From assembly GCA_027596075.1 (NCBI GenBank), contig JADGJC010000395.1, positions 1-32,944 of the forward strand: a stretch of DNA of 32,944 bases. Direction: 5' to 3'. Both the position numbers and the translations under genes were made by a program. The notes beneath the pieces were generated by a model that was not told the DNA's origin, ran no database searches, and worked only from the letters and a program-made list of their open reading frames with translations. How positions within the stretch are numbered: position 1 is the first letter of the stretch; each line of letters begins with the position of its first letter. Shown in pieces: positions 1-11,798 of this stretch. The stretch is from Rhizophlyctis rosea (lineage: Eukaryota > Chytridiomycota > Chytridiomycetes > Rhizophlyctidales > Rhizophlyctidaceae).

Positions 1-519
1 TGGCAACACCGGTGGGTCGGGCCGTTTGATGTGGTATCGCAGAAGGGTACAACTATCGAGTTGAAACTTCCTACGGGATGGGCGGAGTTGCATCCACGCT
101 TCCACGTGGAGTTGCTACGTCCGTACTATGGCGCACCTGGCCGGTACGATGAAACACCACCAGAATTGGATACGGAGGGTGTACCAATCTTCGAAGTTGA
201 GGAATTGGTCAACATCAGGTGGAACGGGAGGCGCCGCCGCTTTGAATGGCGCACCAAGTGGAAAGGGATCACCATTATGTATAATAATGACAACGATTGG
301 TGGGTTGTGTCACAGGAAAATTTGGGAAGAGAGCACGCTGGTATCAGAAGGCCCTACACCGCGAAAAGAATGGGATTGAATTACCGGACGCCGATGTCGG
401 GTCGAGTGGTACTCCGCTCGCTCCCTCAAATGGACATCTGCCATTGTGTTCTTGTTCATTTGAAACGACTTGGTCCATGTGGTTTGCACTTGCATTGGAA
501 AACGCGACTTTTCTCATAG
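1..519 (+). mobile_element. 3' end of Ty3/Gypsy chromovirus polyprotein (integrase C-terminus plus chromodomain), truncated by window edge
   Basis: The frame is open from base 1 to the stop at 517-519, so the coding part starts before the window. Codons 7-12 read GPFDVV, codons 21-24 LKLP and codons 31-43 HPRFHVELLRPYY. This is the usual end of Ty3/Gypsy integrases (GPF..., L.LP, HPvFHvS.LkPY). It is followed at codons 63-109 by a chromodomain-like stretch (IFEVEELV, then TKWKG, then NDWWVVSQENL). Chromodomains at this position target chromoviral integration to marked chromatin (established for the clade). The last ~50 codons lose recognisable similarity, so the end may be decayed. No long terminal repeat could be identified downstream. 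Family assignment is firm; whether the copy is active cannot be judged. Confidence 0.85.
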
Positions 520-3500
520 TGATGAGATTACGTACTTGATGATGTGCGGCCAATGCAGGTACGGCGCGCAAGACAATTTGTCAGTTAGTATGCAGTCCAT
601 TCGCTCACACCGTGTACTAGGAAGTTGCATGTGGTGAACAACAATAACGTGCGGTATATTTTGCCTCATCTATGCAGACACCTCTTTTTTGCTGTATCTC
701 TCCGCTGCAGATCCACACCAAAAAATGAATCGTTGTTACACACTCGATACAAATAGTACAGAGGTGCGCTGCAATAATGCGTAAATTCCAGTGAACTACC
801 TCGAATGGGAGGACAAGGACACATATCACCAACAACCACGCTCCGGTTACTAGCGTTTTGCGTCATCAGAACTCACACCTTACAAACCTGACAATGAGAC
901 CAGACGAAGTGCAACGATCAAGTGAGTTTTCACACAATCGTGAAATCAGGATGCGGATGATGAAGAGAGCGGCCTGTAGCCCCATTGTCCGGTGATGACT
1001 AGTGGTAGCTGCAGTAAACCTCAATATCAGGGTCCAGGATCGCGCTGATGATTACATGTTGACTAATTGAAGTTGGGAAATGTGCAGTGCATTGACATCA
1101 GGTAGCGTTGGTGCAATATGCCTTTGGAGATAAGGACTCCGACTGGAGGCTAGCAAATCCAACAAGAACTTCAGAAGGTAAAAATTACATGAGTACCCGT
1201 ATCAATCCATAGTACCTTAATCTTCTTAAAGTTTGACTGTAAGTGGTTGCACAGTCAGCTTTTTGCTTGGAAATCTCCCACCGTCATTAGGACAGATGAG
1301 TTGGCTGCGGTCGAAATCATTCCACATCAGAAGCGTGTAATTTGGGCAGAACTCAACCAACACTCATCCCATGCAAGTCTTCTGGTGTGCAGAGAATCTG
1401 GGTTTGACGGGAATGTGTTTTTTCATTTTTTCTGGCGGCATTTCTGGAGTTGAGGTGCGGCTGAAACTTGACAAGAGGAAGGAAACCCTTGACCGCGAAG
1501 AACGAACGAAGGGGCGGTATGTCTGTCGACACCATTTCATATTCTTCATGCCCACTTCTGAAAAATAATGGAATTGGGCGCAACCGGTTGTTCCATGCTG
1601 GCCAAGTGGCTCCCCGATGCTTGAGGAGGCGATCTCCGCCCCAGGATGGATGTCTGTATGTGCTGGGCGTATGCCGCGGCCAAACAGTTGATGCATTTGG
1701 AGTCGGTCGTTAGCTACTTCCTGTCCGCTGTTTCAGCTCGAGCTGGTGAAATGAACATCGTGACCCCATTTGTCAAACGACGTGGAACCCGTGACACCTC
1801 CAAATTCCTGGCGCATCTTCGTCGCACTTCTTCTTCTTCGTCATCACTGTGGACAGGCTCATGAGAGCTGTCCTCGCAATCGTGTAGACGGGCAAGCGTG
1901 AGTTGTGCGCAAGACTTCGGAATGTTACGCAAAAGAAATGTACAACAGTGTAAGGCGAGGAACGTGCCTTTGGCTGGCAGACGCCGAACCAAGAACCTAT
2001 AGTTGGAGATTTGTCAAAGTTTTCTGGATGCCGGGCGATACAAACGTGTCGATAGCTTCCACCAACTCTATGGGCATGAATACTGTTACATGAACAAGAG
2101 TGTGTTCCGCAGTGACTTGGACCACACCGACATCCCTGGGCAGGCGAGGCAAGCGGTGCAGCTCGCCATAATTTGCTCTGGTCAAAACGCGTTCTTCAAG
2201 GGAAAAAAAAAGCATCTCGGCGGGACTTTGTACAATTGACATGTTTTGAACGCTTTGGGATCCGATGCAGGCGCGGTGATCGGGGTGGTGATGGTGTGGA
2301 CTTAACCTTCACTTTGATTATTGTTTAAAACTGAGGCCGTAGTTTGAGGTATTTCCCAGGCCCTTGAAAAATGCAGCATGGTAGACTTTGACGCTTCGCA
2401 AAAATAAGAGTATGCGATCACGCAGAAAATCCCTAAGTTTGACTTCAGGAGAGAAACCCAATCCCATCGCATGTACAGATTCCCATCACCATATCACCGG
2501 GAGTTTCACATCAAGATTAAGATTTGCTTGAGCACGAAGGACTGTGTGACTAACTAATACTACAGTATAGAACGTCGATATCCTTTCCACTCAAAAGAAT
2601 TTAAACAACTCTGCCGCATAAACGTGTTCCCCGTTACAGCCGCGAGTTTTCAACCGCCTTCTCCTTTGTCAAAGAATAAGGTGCTTGTAATTGAAGGGAT
2701 GTATGCGCGTCAACTGTCAGTACTATGATTAAGTGGATTTGTGTTTTGAGAGGTATGATGCACATTCATTGAGAAAAAAATAACGCGGCGGACTGAGTTC
2801 GACATGCATATGTTCAAGTACGCTTGAAGTTAACTTGGGACGATGAGGGAATGGGGCTATGCATCCCACAGGGTGGAGCATGTGCATTCGTAGGTGACGT
2901 CTTCAACCTGATTCTTTGAGTGAGAATGGATTTCGTATGTTTCGCATCTGGGGAAAGATCTCCCGCTTGATAGTCTATTGCCAAAAAAAGGAGGAGCTCA
3001 TTGTTCAAATGTGCCAATCCAGGAAGGGCAGCAACATACTTCGCTGGCAATGGATTGATACAAGACCATTGATGGTTCACTGGCGCAGAACCTTTTGACC
3101 TTGAAAAGTGGAGTCGCACTTGCACACCGCAAATATCATCAGTCCCTCAAATGTTCGACCCCCCATCGCATCTTCCGGTACCAGATGACTTGACATGCCT
3201 GAATGGGCCTTCCACATCTCCCTTCTTGTTGCTATCTCACGACGGCTGGGCATGAATGAGCTTGAATGGTCGAATGGATTGAAGCGGTGACAAAGCGACC
3301 AGAACGTATCATTATGGCAAACCAAAATGGCACATGGCGGTTGATGTTGGAAAAAATCCAACGCTTTATTGCAGATGGACAGGAAAAGGAGCAAGTCAAA
3401 GCACGCAGTCTGTGTTGGCCGCCTAGATTGTGCGCATAGCGCAGTCTGATCCGTTGATCAGTCGTAGACATGGGAAAGTGTTTACCGGACAATTCGTACT

Positions 3501-5922
3501 GAGTGCTACTAACACAATTGGGCAAAGGGACGACCTGTCACTGCCCTTTCGTGAGTCGAATAGGCACTGTCATGTTTTCCGATTATATGAAGCTGGTTTT
3601 TGAATTCGACTAATCCAGCGAACTGGTGCGCACCTCTGGGCGCATAATGACTGACAAAAAGAAGTGCCACCGCCTATGAATGACCCACTTTGCGATGCGG
3701 TTGATGCAAGTCTGGGACGTTTGTGAGTACAACGGAGCTCATTACCTCTGAACACAGACATTCTGCTGACTCCGTCGGTACCGGAATGTCGACTCCGTAT
3801 TGCGAGAAGGACTGTGGCTCAATGTCAAAGAGCGGTTGGTGGTGGAAATTGTGACGCTCAAGGCTGACCCGCGTCGTCATATTCCCCATATTTAGTATTT
3901 CGTGGGTCGGTGTCGTTTCCGCTTTGACGCAACAGTGACGGCGCACTCAGACCATTGGCATGCCTTAATGTTCGAGCAGTGCATCTCCGCCCGCAACGGG
4001 ACCCTGGCCTTTTTTGTTCTGCAACGTCCCTTTCGAGTAAACCATTCGCTTCTTCTAATCTCAAAAGGGCCTGCGCGCCAATGAGAGCTCCATCAATGCG
4101 TCCTTGCAAAGTGTATGCATTCAGGACTGAGGGATGTACGACCAACGAGCGGTTATGAAGTGATTGCTACAAACATGCAAAAAGGGGGAAGGGTTCAACT
4201 TTCATTGCACTTCGAAAGCATGTGCAAGGCTTGTGTAAGCGCGACATCGGATCTTTTTTGTCCTGTTGACATAGCTGACATAGATTTTCGGTCGCCGAAG
4301 ACTTGACCGAGGGCCTCGTGCGCAATTTTCTGCTCATAATCTGCTGTAAGCATGTTCCGCCAACAAGCAACTGCATCGTCGGTCCAATCATGGAAGGAAC
4401 AGCAGGTTCTCAAGCTGTTGCTGCTGTTCCGAGTTGATGTTGGGAATTCCTTTTTGCCAAAATGTCTGACAATCCCCGCATTGCTTGATTTTCCAAACAC
4501 ATTGCTGTCGCGCAGGAGAAGCGGATACATCATGGTAATCATGGGACTCCGTGCGCGGCACGCAATCACTATCAGGAGCCTTCATTCCGCGTTTGTTGCT
4601 TGAGGAGGGAGTAGTCCTGAAAGAAGTGCACAAGTAAAAGGTCGTGTTACCAAAACCACTCGACGATCACACACACATGCACCACAAACATTTCTTTAAG
4701 GCGAAGACCTTACATGTCTCCATAGCAGGAGTGGTGGGCCTAAGTTGTTGCGTGCGGTGTCTCCCGTCGTCTCATTTTTGCTAGCGTACCGTTGATGGGG
4801 TCTTGGTGGAGTCAATTGGGTAATGCTGCCGTTGCTTGTCAGTAACAACATTTCACAAATGCGTATCATCGAGTCAGAAATGAGCGACGCTCTCATTCAT
4901 CTTGATATCTGATGTGTCCATATGATTGATTGTTTCTCTGCCGTACTTCGGTTTTGGGAGAGCATTTGTATCTTGCTTGGTCCTAGACAGATCGGAGTGA
5001 AAAATGGTTCTACAGCACGATCGGGGTGGGGATGAGGAGCATAGGGACTTCGTCAGTACCATGCAGAATTGCTTGGTGAGTGATTATCGAAACAATTGTC
5101 GGCAGTTGATTTGGTGTTCTTCCCTGCGCTGCAATATGGTTGAACACAACTCAGCTCTCACTTGATACCCAATATGTGAAAGGGAGACATTGTCACGGAG
5201 ACTAGGGCATACGCAAAACGTCAGCATCAAGAAGTATTCACTTAGCTGGCAGTCGTCGGCTCATTTTACGTGCTCCATTCTTTTGACAGATCAGATGAAA
5301 TGAAACTCCGTGCATTGCGGAATTGCGACAGCAACACTGAGACCATTTTGAAGATTTAATATACGGTCAGAAGGATGAAAAATTGGCATGCCAAATGTGA
5401 TGCGCCAAGATTATGACTAAATTTGCCCCGGTCCAGCAGACCGGACTGTCGCATAAGGTGTCGTAAGATGAAAGGTCTTTGTTTGGACTTCCAAGAGGAC
5501 TTTCGAATGAAGCATTCCAATACAGCGACCTGAGTAAATGTGATTCGTTAAGTCATCTCATACTACATTGTGATCGGGACTTTGATTTCCGCTGCCAGCT
5601 TTCACAATACACTCAAAGGCGAATTAATCACAATTCCTATGCAAATGAAACTTTCGAACAATGGAGTGATTCCAAACGCACGACCAGATATTGACGGTAA
5701 ATTCTTTGATCTGTGGGATGGTGCCGTCCGGCGGCAGTAGTGGCGCAAAGAAAAAACGCATTAGCGCCCATGCATTGGTTTTCGCTGGAAGCAAGCATGT
5801 AGCAGCACCATAAACTCCCTTCGTCAGAATGGACTGGCATGTGCGGACTGCCCCAAGGGTGACAACACCGTCATCAAATGAGCATAAGAATGGGTGTGTG
5901 AGGAGAGTGAAGGCCCCAACGG
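520..5922. other. Gene-poor stretch, no gene supported
   Basis: Only short open frames occur, mostly without ATG starts and overlapping each other on both strands. No known domain was recognised in any frame. A minus-strand frame near 1720-1860 is acidic (DDEEEE run over a CTT/TCT microsatellite at about 1827-1845) and could be the tail of a decayed gene, but nothing joins to it convincingly. The segment after 519 should contain the retroelement's polypurine tract and LTR if it is complete, but I could not define them. Confidence 0.5.
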
Positions 5923-6171
5923 ATGTGGCACAGCAGCTTATTAGCTCATCAACGCGTTGCCTTCGTGAACCGGGATAGCTCCTTAGCCATAGGAATATCC
6001 ACCAGAAGTTGGCTTGCCACCCTCCCAGACGAGCAGACGGGAAACTCGGAAAGAATGTTGGATCGGCATACTGAGTGGCATGCTCGACTCGACACAGCAT
6101 TCCTTTCTGAGTCGACCGACGCATCCGTCGCGAATACGTTGACGTCAGTCTTGCGGGGTTTGCCGTCATGA
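5923..6171 (+). other. Coding-like open frame, possible exon, unrecognised
   Basis: A plus frame of about 80 codons ends at the stop 6169-6171 with a balanced, protein-like composition (for example RDSSLAIGISTRSW and HTEWHARLDTAFL). It begins without an ATG. A CAG at about 5936-5938 could be a 3' splice site feeding into it. The opposite strand is open too (207 codons, GTG start, hydrophobic), so strand choice is uncertain. No domain recognised. It could be a lone exon, a relic or chance. Confidence 0.2.
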
Positions 6172-6389
6172 TTCGCGCGCGAAGGCACGTATACAAAGGC
6201 GTACTGTTCTCACTAGGTGCGAACCCCATCGGCGGAAGCACAGCCACACAACCAACTGACTTCTTGACTGTAGGTTGCGATCATCATCAGTACAGTTACA
6301 AAGAAAAGAAATGGCGGGCGCTGACAAAGAAACTAAACAGCAGCCTAGGTGATTCCTCTGGAAACCACGGGGCACCAAGCAGTGTTTAA

Positions 6390-6830
6390 AAATTGCCGGC
6401 CTTGCAACAGCACACTCCGACAGCGCTAGTGAAGCCAGCTGCATGCAGCACTGCCGCCTGCAGCGCTGTTGGAGGGTGCTGTTGCATGGCTGCAGCAGGC
6501 ACTGTTGGAGGTGCTGCTGCAGGCGGGGCAGTAGCACTGCTTGTAAGTTTTAGCTATGAATCAAACAAGCTTTCCTCCAATCTTCAATACGGTGTGATGG
6601 AACAGTGGAAGTAGCGTCAGTAACTCATGTCAAGGGCCTGGGTTCAAACCCCGTTGGCCCATTTTTCTTTTGGCATGGCCAGAACCCCGCTGTTGGCAGT
6701 GCTGCAGCATCAATGTTGTGCGGCGATGCATGCAGCGCCACGCTGCAAGCAGTGTTGGGTATCGCATGTTGACAGCGCTGTAGCAGGACTGTCCCATCGC
6801 CGTAGCAGCGCTTTTCTTCACTAGGAGGTG
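6390..6830. repeat. GC-rich block of degenerate short palindromes
   Basis: The block is crowded with variants of an 8-9 base near-palindrome (CAGCACTGC, CAGCGCTGT, TAGCACTGC, CAGTGCTGC, CAGTGTTGG). Two larger arms are inverted: 6449-6467 (starts GCAGCACTGCCGCC) and 6519-6542 (starts CTGCAGGCGGGGCAG). A tRNA-like B box sits between its two halves. The composition differs sharply from the AT-rich flanks. It could be a non-autonomous element or a structured RNA; it does not look coding. Confidence 0.5.
6612..6671 (+). promoter_or_regulatory. tRNA-like Pol III internal promoter (A/B box) with T-run
   Basis: GGTTCAAACCC at 6641-6651 matches the B-box/T-arm consensus. It lies in a hairpin in which GGGCC (6634-6638) pairs with GGCCC (6656-6660). 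TAGCGTCAGTAAC at 6612-6624 loosely resembles an A box. TTTTT at 6662-6666 could end Pol III transcription. No matching 5' acceptor or anticodon arm was found, so it is not a tRNA gene; a tRNA-derived SINE fragment is the likeliest reading. Confidence 0.4.
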
Positions 6831-6839
6831 GTTTCCAGA

Positions 6840-8193
6840 GGTTAAGCCTGCGTGGTAACGGAAGCGTCGACTGGCAGTTCTCCTGTTGCAAGCATTCGTT
6901 GCAATCTTCATCAGGGCCAGTCGTCGCTGAATTGCGCGCCTGCGCTTCAAGAATGTGATGATTGTTGTATGAAATTGAAATGGCCAGATAGAAGGTGGAC
7001 ACGGCACAATGTACACAACGCATGACGGTGGCTTCATGTTTGCACGCTCTGGATGAACTTTGTTTTTCGTACCATCAAACCTATGCTGTATGATAGAAAG
7101 TTTTTTCCGGGAACCGTAAAGAGTTGCACTTGCAGGGTTGGTCTGTTTGTCTCGATCATAAGATAAGTCAACGATGTTGCATTCGGAAATTGATCCAACA
7201 AGGCAAAAACACGGGATGAGAACCAAGTATGCAATGCGGCAAGAAGTCAGATCATCGACTTCGCTGCTGGTTCCACATCCCAAAAGTTACAAAGAGAATC
7301 AATGACTGGGTGAATCAAACCTCGGCAAGAAGTGTGGACAGCGCTCGGTTCACTGCGTGCAACTGATCTGCTTTCATAATTCTCAACCTTTGATGACATG
7401 ACATTCCACAGAAAGTCCGAGCTGTGGTGGTAACTTGATCGCCCTAAATGAACGTTCGCAAGTTACTTTTTGACATGTTGAGGGTGGGCTGTGACGAGGA
7501 AGATGATATCTACGGGCGTCGGAAAGTCCCCTGTCGACTCTTTGCGTCAAGCGAGCACGTCACGGAAAAACAAAACGATGGGCAAAATGCGCGAATGGGG
7601 TTGAGGATGTGAGATTTGATCAAGTTGCCGCCGTACTGATCTCATATCAACTATAAGCTGTGCGGTGCTTCCACTTCATTAGATCAATCCTGCCGGTGTT
7701 GCCTGCAAACAAGCGTCGCCGACATGGCGTTCACCCCAAAACTAAAATCTCCGACAACATCATATTTAAACCTTTCTGATATCCAGCAGATACCTCGAGA
7801 CGCCCGGAACCCCACATGGCGTCAGAGACTGTTCAGACATGCACTTTGGAGAAAAATGTAGCTTTAATCATTTTCGGTTGCGTCAATGGATAAAAGTTGA
7901 TTAAGCAATTGCGCTGATTAGCATCGTAGCATGGAACATTTCAAAACCAGGCGTTGTTCTCCATCGATGAAAAAAACAACGCCTCCTTTTGAGTTCGGGG
8001 TTCAAGAAGATTGTCAGTGATACGAAGGTCCAGATATACGTAACTGGAGACTCAAATCCACAGTGTGTATGGACTTCGTTACTTTCGTTTTTGCCATTTT
8101 TGACGATTGCGGACCCAAGCGCCCATCTGCTCTCTTCACTTGTAAAATGTGTGCGAATGGGTGCATCACTTGTGCGTTGCCAGCAAAAAAAAT
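6840..8193. other. Gene-poor stretch, nothing supported
   Basis: AT-rich sequence with only short overlapping open frames on both strands. I see no domain, RNA gene or repeat here. Confidence 0.5.
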
Positions 8194-8637
8194 ATGCCTA
8201 TTCCGAAAACCTTGTCACTGGAGGCATGTGCAAACTTCTCCGAATCTCAATCTCGCAAATTGACGTATGAGTTCTCAACGGACTCTCAGCATTCAAAGTT
8301 GTGGGTCAAACTTGCAGATCCAACATTTCCGATGTTTGGTCAACCTTCACTCTTTGAGGGACTGACGCAATTCGGCAAGTTGATCAACGCTTGCAATCTG
8401 ATACCCTATTCGCGTTAGTTGTTAGAATATGATATTGCGGTGGTTGATAGCTTTCTGTTCAATGGAATGATTGAACCAACATTCCTCAACCCCTGCCAAA
8501 GATCAGGTCGAAAAAGAATCCGCCACTACTCGGTCAAAAGCGAGGTCAGGAACCCTGAATTCCCGTGCCGCTTCGTCAATATGAAGCTTGCACTGTTCTC
8601 AGCACTGTGTTTTCAATGGACTATGAACAGACGTTGA
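8194..8637 (+). pseudogene. Open frame interrupted by one in-frame TAG, possible relic gene
   Basis: From the ATG at 8194 a plus frame stays open for 74 codons, meets a single TAG at 8416-8418, and continues open in the same frame to a TGA at 8635-8637. Both halves have protein-like composition (e.g. LWVKLADPTFPMFGQPS before, AVVDSFLFNGMIEPTFLNP after). No domain recognised. This may be a gene broken by one nonsense change, exons of a spliced gene, or chance. Confidence 0.2.
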
Positions 8638-9485
8638 TGCACGGGGATGTTGCAAAGGCAGCATTCAAATGCTTTGCAACCGCTGTGTATTGTGAAAGAC
8701 ATGTCGATAAAACACACAGATGACCTGCGTTCTCCCACTCTGCGCGACCCGTTGACGGATTCAAAATCATTTGTCACTTACTGACATGAATCACATATGA
8801 ATCGAACCGTACAGTTTGATTCTCTCAGACCCTTCTTTTTGTATCACTTCCTGGGACCGACTGTAAATGAGCAACTCTACCATTTGCGCCCTCGCACAAT
8901 GTGCTGAAGTCATCGCTGGAACAATAATTGCAAAATGCTGAAGATTCTGATAAACACCTTCCAGCTCGTGGACTAGTATGGCGTATGCATGGACCTAGCT
9001 GTGGTGGATCATCGCTCCGAATTGGTAGGCCGCGTGTGTAAGCATCACATCACATTTCAAAAGGTCACATCCAACCGATAAAGATGAAGAATTATAGGCA
9101 AGGCCTTACATGGTAGTGAACACCATATTGATACAAAACCCGCGATTTCTCTTGTTTTTGGGCCACCGATGGGAGCTCAAATGCAGCAAAACGGAAGCGT
9201 CATAAGAGAAAGATTGAAAAACGATCGATAGAGGGTCATTCATCCGGCCGAGGTCCGCCGAGGAAGTCAGGATTGTGCAGTTTGAGAGTCGTGATGGATG
9301 TGCTCAAATTGACTGAATGGGGAGCGATGTGAAGTGGCTCCATATTGATGAAGTGGACACATGAACTCACATATAAGTTTATGCCATTTGGTGATATCGT
9401 TGAGACTTGATTGGCTCGTGAACAGCATCTCAAACTGTCGTCCTGGAAAAAGAATAAATGTGGGATAAGCGACTCCGCATGTGCA
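8638..9485. other. Gene-poor stretch, nothing supported
   Basis: No coding-like frame, repeat or RNA gene was recognised in this interval. Confidence 0.5.
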
Positions 9486-9740
9486 ATGGACGAGCGTGAT
9501 ACTCTTTTATCAATGCACAGTAGGATCGTTTGCCATCACCTGTACGTTGAGGGCATCCACCAGAGTTTGGACGATGACTTGGAGAGTCTGATTCAAAGAT
9601 ATAGTAACGACTGGAGTATGGCAGAACACCCAACTTCCCGGTATTGTACATCGAATACGTTTCTGGTGCAACGTGACTCCGAGTTATGGCTCAAACATAC
9701 ACTCCTTGCTTCATGTGATCATAGATTCAAGTCATTTTAG
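9486..9740 (+). CDS. Small hypothetical ORF, 84 aa
   Basis: An ATG-initiated frame of 84 codons rich in His, Ser and acidic residues (e.g. MDERDTLLSMHSRIV, then QSLDDDLESLIQRYSNDW). It has no signal peptide, membrane segment or recognisable motif. The frame is open 25 codons upstream of this ATG without another ATG. It is isolated in a gene-poor region, so expression is doubtful; short chance ORFs of this size are expected in a window of this length. Confidence 0.25.
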   Translation: MDERDTLLSMHSRIVCHHLYVEGIHQSLDDDLESLIQRYSNDWSMAEHPTSRYCTSNTFLVQRDSELWLKHTLLASCDHRFKSF

Positions 9741-10532
9741 CCAACAATTCATTTGCCGTAAGCCTTACGGCCAGTCACATTATTTAATTTTTGTTGCTCG
9801 AGTGCATGAAATGACGGTCCACATGATGAGTGCCGCAAAAGAGTTCTGAGGTGAGACTACAGGGGCGACGTTCAAGTTTCTGGGATGGTTTTCATCCCAA
9901 GTTCAAACTCCCATTCCATCTGAGTGGAAGCTGAGCGTCACTAACTTGGTTCACAGCCCTTTTATGCTTGGCTTGTTGGCTTTTTGCGGTACTATGTGAC
10001 CACAAGCCGCACTAACGTGCTTGTCAGACATTTCATGCTCAACAAGTTAATTGTTGTCATGACATTCCCCGAAAGGAAATAACATGCGCGTCGTCGAAAG
10101 AGGTGAGCAGAGGGTGTGAATTCACACCTCTGTCACCTCAAATCGAGTGTCCAACCGTATGAGGGGAATATTGTACATTCAAGGCAGTGGATAGGAACAC
10201 TTGCAGACTGCTATTCTCATCCATGATGGCAAAAGAACTGTATCCAACGGGCATCGCTGCTGCCTCGAATGAAGCGTGCTGCGTCCAAGGGGGAAGATGA
10301 TGAAAAAGAGGTCATCAAGGGACTATGCATGCATTGAATGGTGCCGGGCGGCATCAATGGATTGATAGTTGGTCCCATAGTGCAGTGAACGGAAAGTAGC
10401 AGGTGTAAGGCAAGGGTTGCGATGCTGCGCACTGGCTTAATTCTGTGATGCATACCATATACTCGCTTGCCCTGACGGTTTGAGTTACATCATTGCCAAA
10501 AATGCGTATGCTCATATTGGGGATGATCGTAG
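9741..10532. other. Intergenic stretch with a palindrome, no gene supported
   Basis: Apart from the palindrome at 10100-10139 and the 3' flank of the minus-strand 401-aa gene, I see nothing coding here. Confidence 0.5.
10100..10139. repeat. Near-perfect 40-bp palindrome centred on GAATTC
   Basis: The two halves GAGGTGAGCAGAGGGTGTGAA and TTCACACCTCTGTCACCTC are reverse complements apart from two single-base gaps. The central GGTGTGAATTCACACC-like core is perfect. It lies about 390 bp beyond the stop of the minus-strand 401-aa gene, at the edge of the gene-dense block. It could be a cruciform, a hairpin transcript end or a dimeric protein-binding site; function unknown. Confidence 0.6.
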
Positions 10533-11738
10533 CTACACGATTGCATGCACCAGTGTATGCCCCTGTAGAAGGCCGATACGGCGCACAGGCGGAATTCCGT
10601 CTTGAATGGCAAAGAGACATAGAACTCGGGAGGGTAACTCAATGAATTTGTCCAGCAATACCACCACCTTAGACCGGATGATACGTGCCATGCTGTCGCG
10701 TTGGGCCTGAGATCTCAATTTAGTTGCTAACATGCTCAAGACTACGCCAAATTCGTCGGAGATACCATCCACTTTTTCAATGCATCTGCGCCAGTGGGGC
10801 ATCTCGGAAGCTAGAGCGTCTTCCAACTCTTCTTGCAGCCCACGGAATTGCTGAAGGATTGTAATCAAAGTTCGGGGTAGTTGGGAATATCTTCTTATAT
10901 CCACGCCCGCGGTAAACATTCCTCCAAGAAATCGCTCCCTGCATACGCTGGGATCATCATGGGAGCAGACATTCTGGTGTCTCTGACATAAACCACTGTA
11001 CAGCTCCAGACATTGTCCCCTCAACCTCTGATGAAGATCGGGATTTTCGTGCACGTTTATTTGCCGGTGTGCCTCCTTGGTGAGATTACTACCCTTGATA
11101 CGCGAGCGGATTTCCCTTTCTCCGGAATTGACGAGCTGCTTCTTCAAATTTTGAAGCTGGCTGATTATCGGAAGGATCATGCTCTTTCTTGCAATGTCAG
11201 AAACATTGTCGGCTGCCGTTGGCATGTCGTTCCACCACAGCGCCAAAGATAAGAGCGCTGTTCCCACAGGGACGGCGAGTGCCAATGCCGACAAAATGAT
11301 ATCTTGATCTTGGAGGGGTGCACTGGGAAATATTTTTGGTCTATCCTTGGCGAAGTAAGTGCAGATGGCGTCCGCAGTGATGATATTATAATCCAATCCG
11401 TCGGTCATGCTTGGACATAGGATGACATCGGTCTCTTTGTATGAAGTTCCATCCAGGGGAAAAATATAATCCCGCCGTCGAAGAGCGGTGGTGATGATAC
11501 CAAAGGCTTTCCAAAGTATGGCGTGTTTGTCCAATTCCTCTTCAGAGTCTTCTGCAAAGTCTTCGTCAGGTGACGTGAAAGGTCTATGTTGATGTGTTGA
11601 CGAGGACTCGCATATTTGTGGGTCATCTGGTACCCGTTCCGTGACGGTCCACTTTGAAGGACCGGTTGGCAGCCGTACTTTCTGACGCGATCGCGTGAGC
11701 TTTTGAACTCTACCCTTGCGCCTTTGGAATCTGTGCAT
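10533..11738 (-). CDS. Orphan membrane protein, 401 aa
   Basis: A single intronless frame from an ATG at 11738-11736 to the stop at 10533. The N-terminus is strongly basic (RRKGR, TRSRQK). Residues 58-71 form an acidic patch (DEDFAEDSEEELD). A hydrophobic stretch at about 147-169 (LSALALAVPVGTALLSLALWW) is the only clear transmembrane segment. The C-terminal half is helical-looking with Cys pairs (RGQCLELYSGLCQRH, NVCSHDDPSVCRE). No known family recognised. The stop of the 1014-aa gene lies only 60 bp upstream on the same strand, and both products are predicted to cross a membrane once, so a shared complex or co-expression is plausible but unproven. The length, ATG start and lack of stops make it a convincing gene. 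Confidence 0.75.
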   Translation of the reverse strand: MHRFQRRKGRVQKLTRSRQKVRLPTGPSKWTVTERVPDDPQICESSSTHQHRPFTSPDEDFAEDSEEELDKHAILWKAFGIITTALRRRDYIFPLDGTSYKETDVILCPSMTDGLDYNIITADAICTYFAKDRPKIFPSAPLQDQDIILSALALAVPVGTALLSLALWWNDMPTAADNVSDIARKSMILPIISQLQNLKKQLVNSGEREIRSRIKGSNLTKEAHRQINVHENPDLHQRLRGQCLELYSGLCQRHQNVCSHDDPSVCRERFLGGMFTAGVDIRRYSQLPRTLITILQQFRGLQEELEDALASEMPHWRRCIEKVDGISDEFGVVLSMLATKLRSQAQRDSMARIIRSKVVVLLDKFIELPSRVLCLFAIQDGIPPVRRIGLLQGHTLVHAIV

Positions 11739-11798
11739 GGGTTGTGCTTAGATTTGAAACAGAAAAAAACTTGACGGGTGGTTTGCGCTGGATATATT

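Noticed and set aside
5624..6247. 207-codon minus-strand ORF
   Set aside because: It starts on GTG with no in-frame ATG giving a convincing protein, has unlike-coding composition, and overlaps a better plus frame.
6590..6665. Complete tRNA gene
   Set aside because: Only the T-arm/B box and a short outer stem exist; no acceptor, D or anticodon arms can be drawn.
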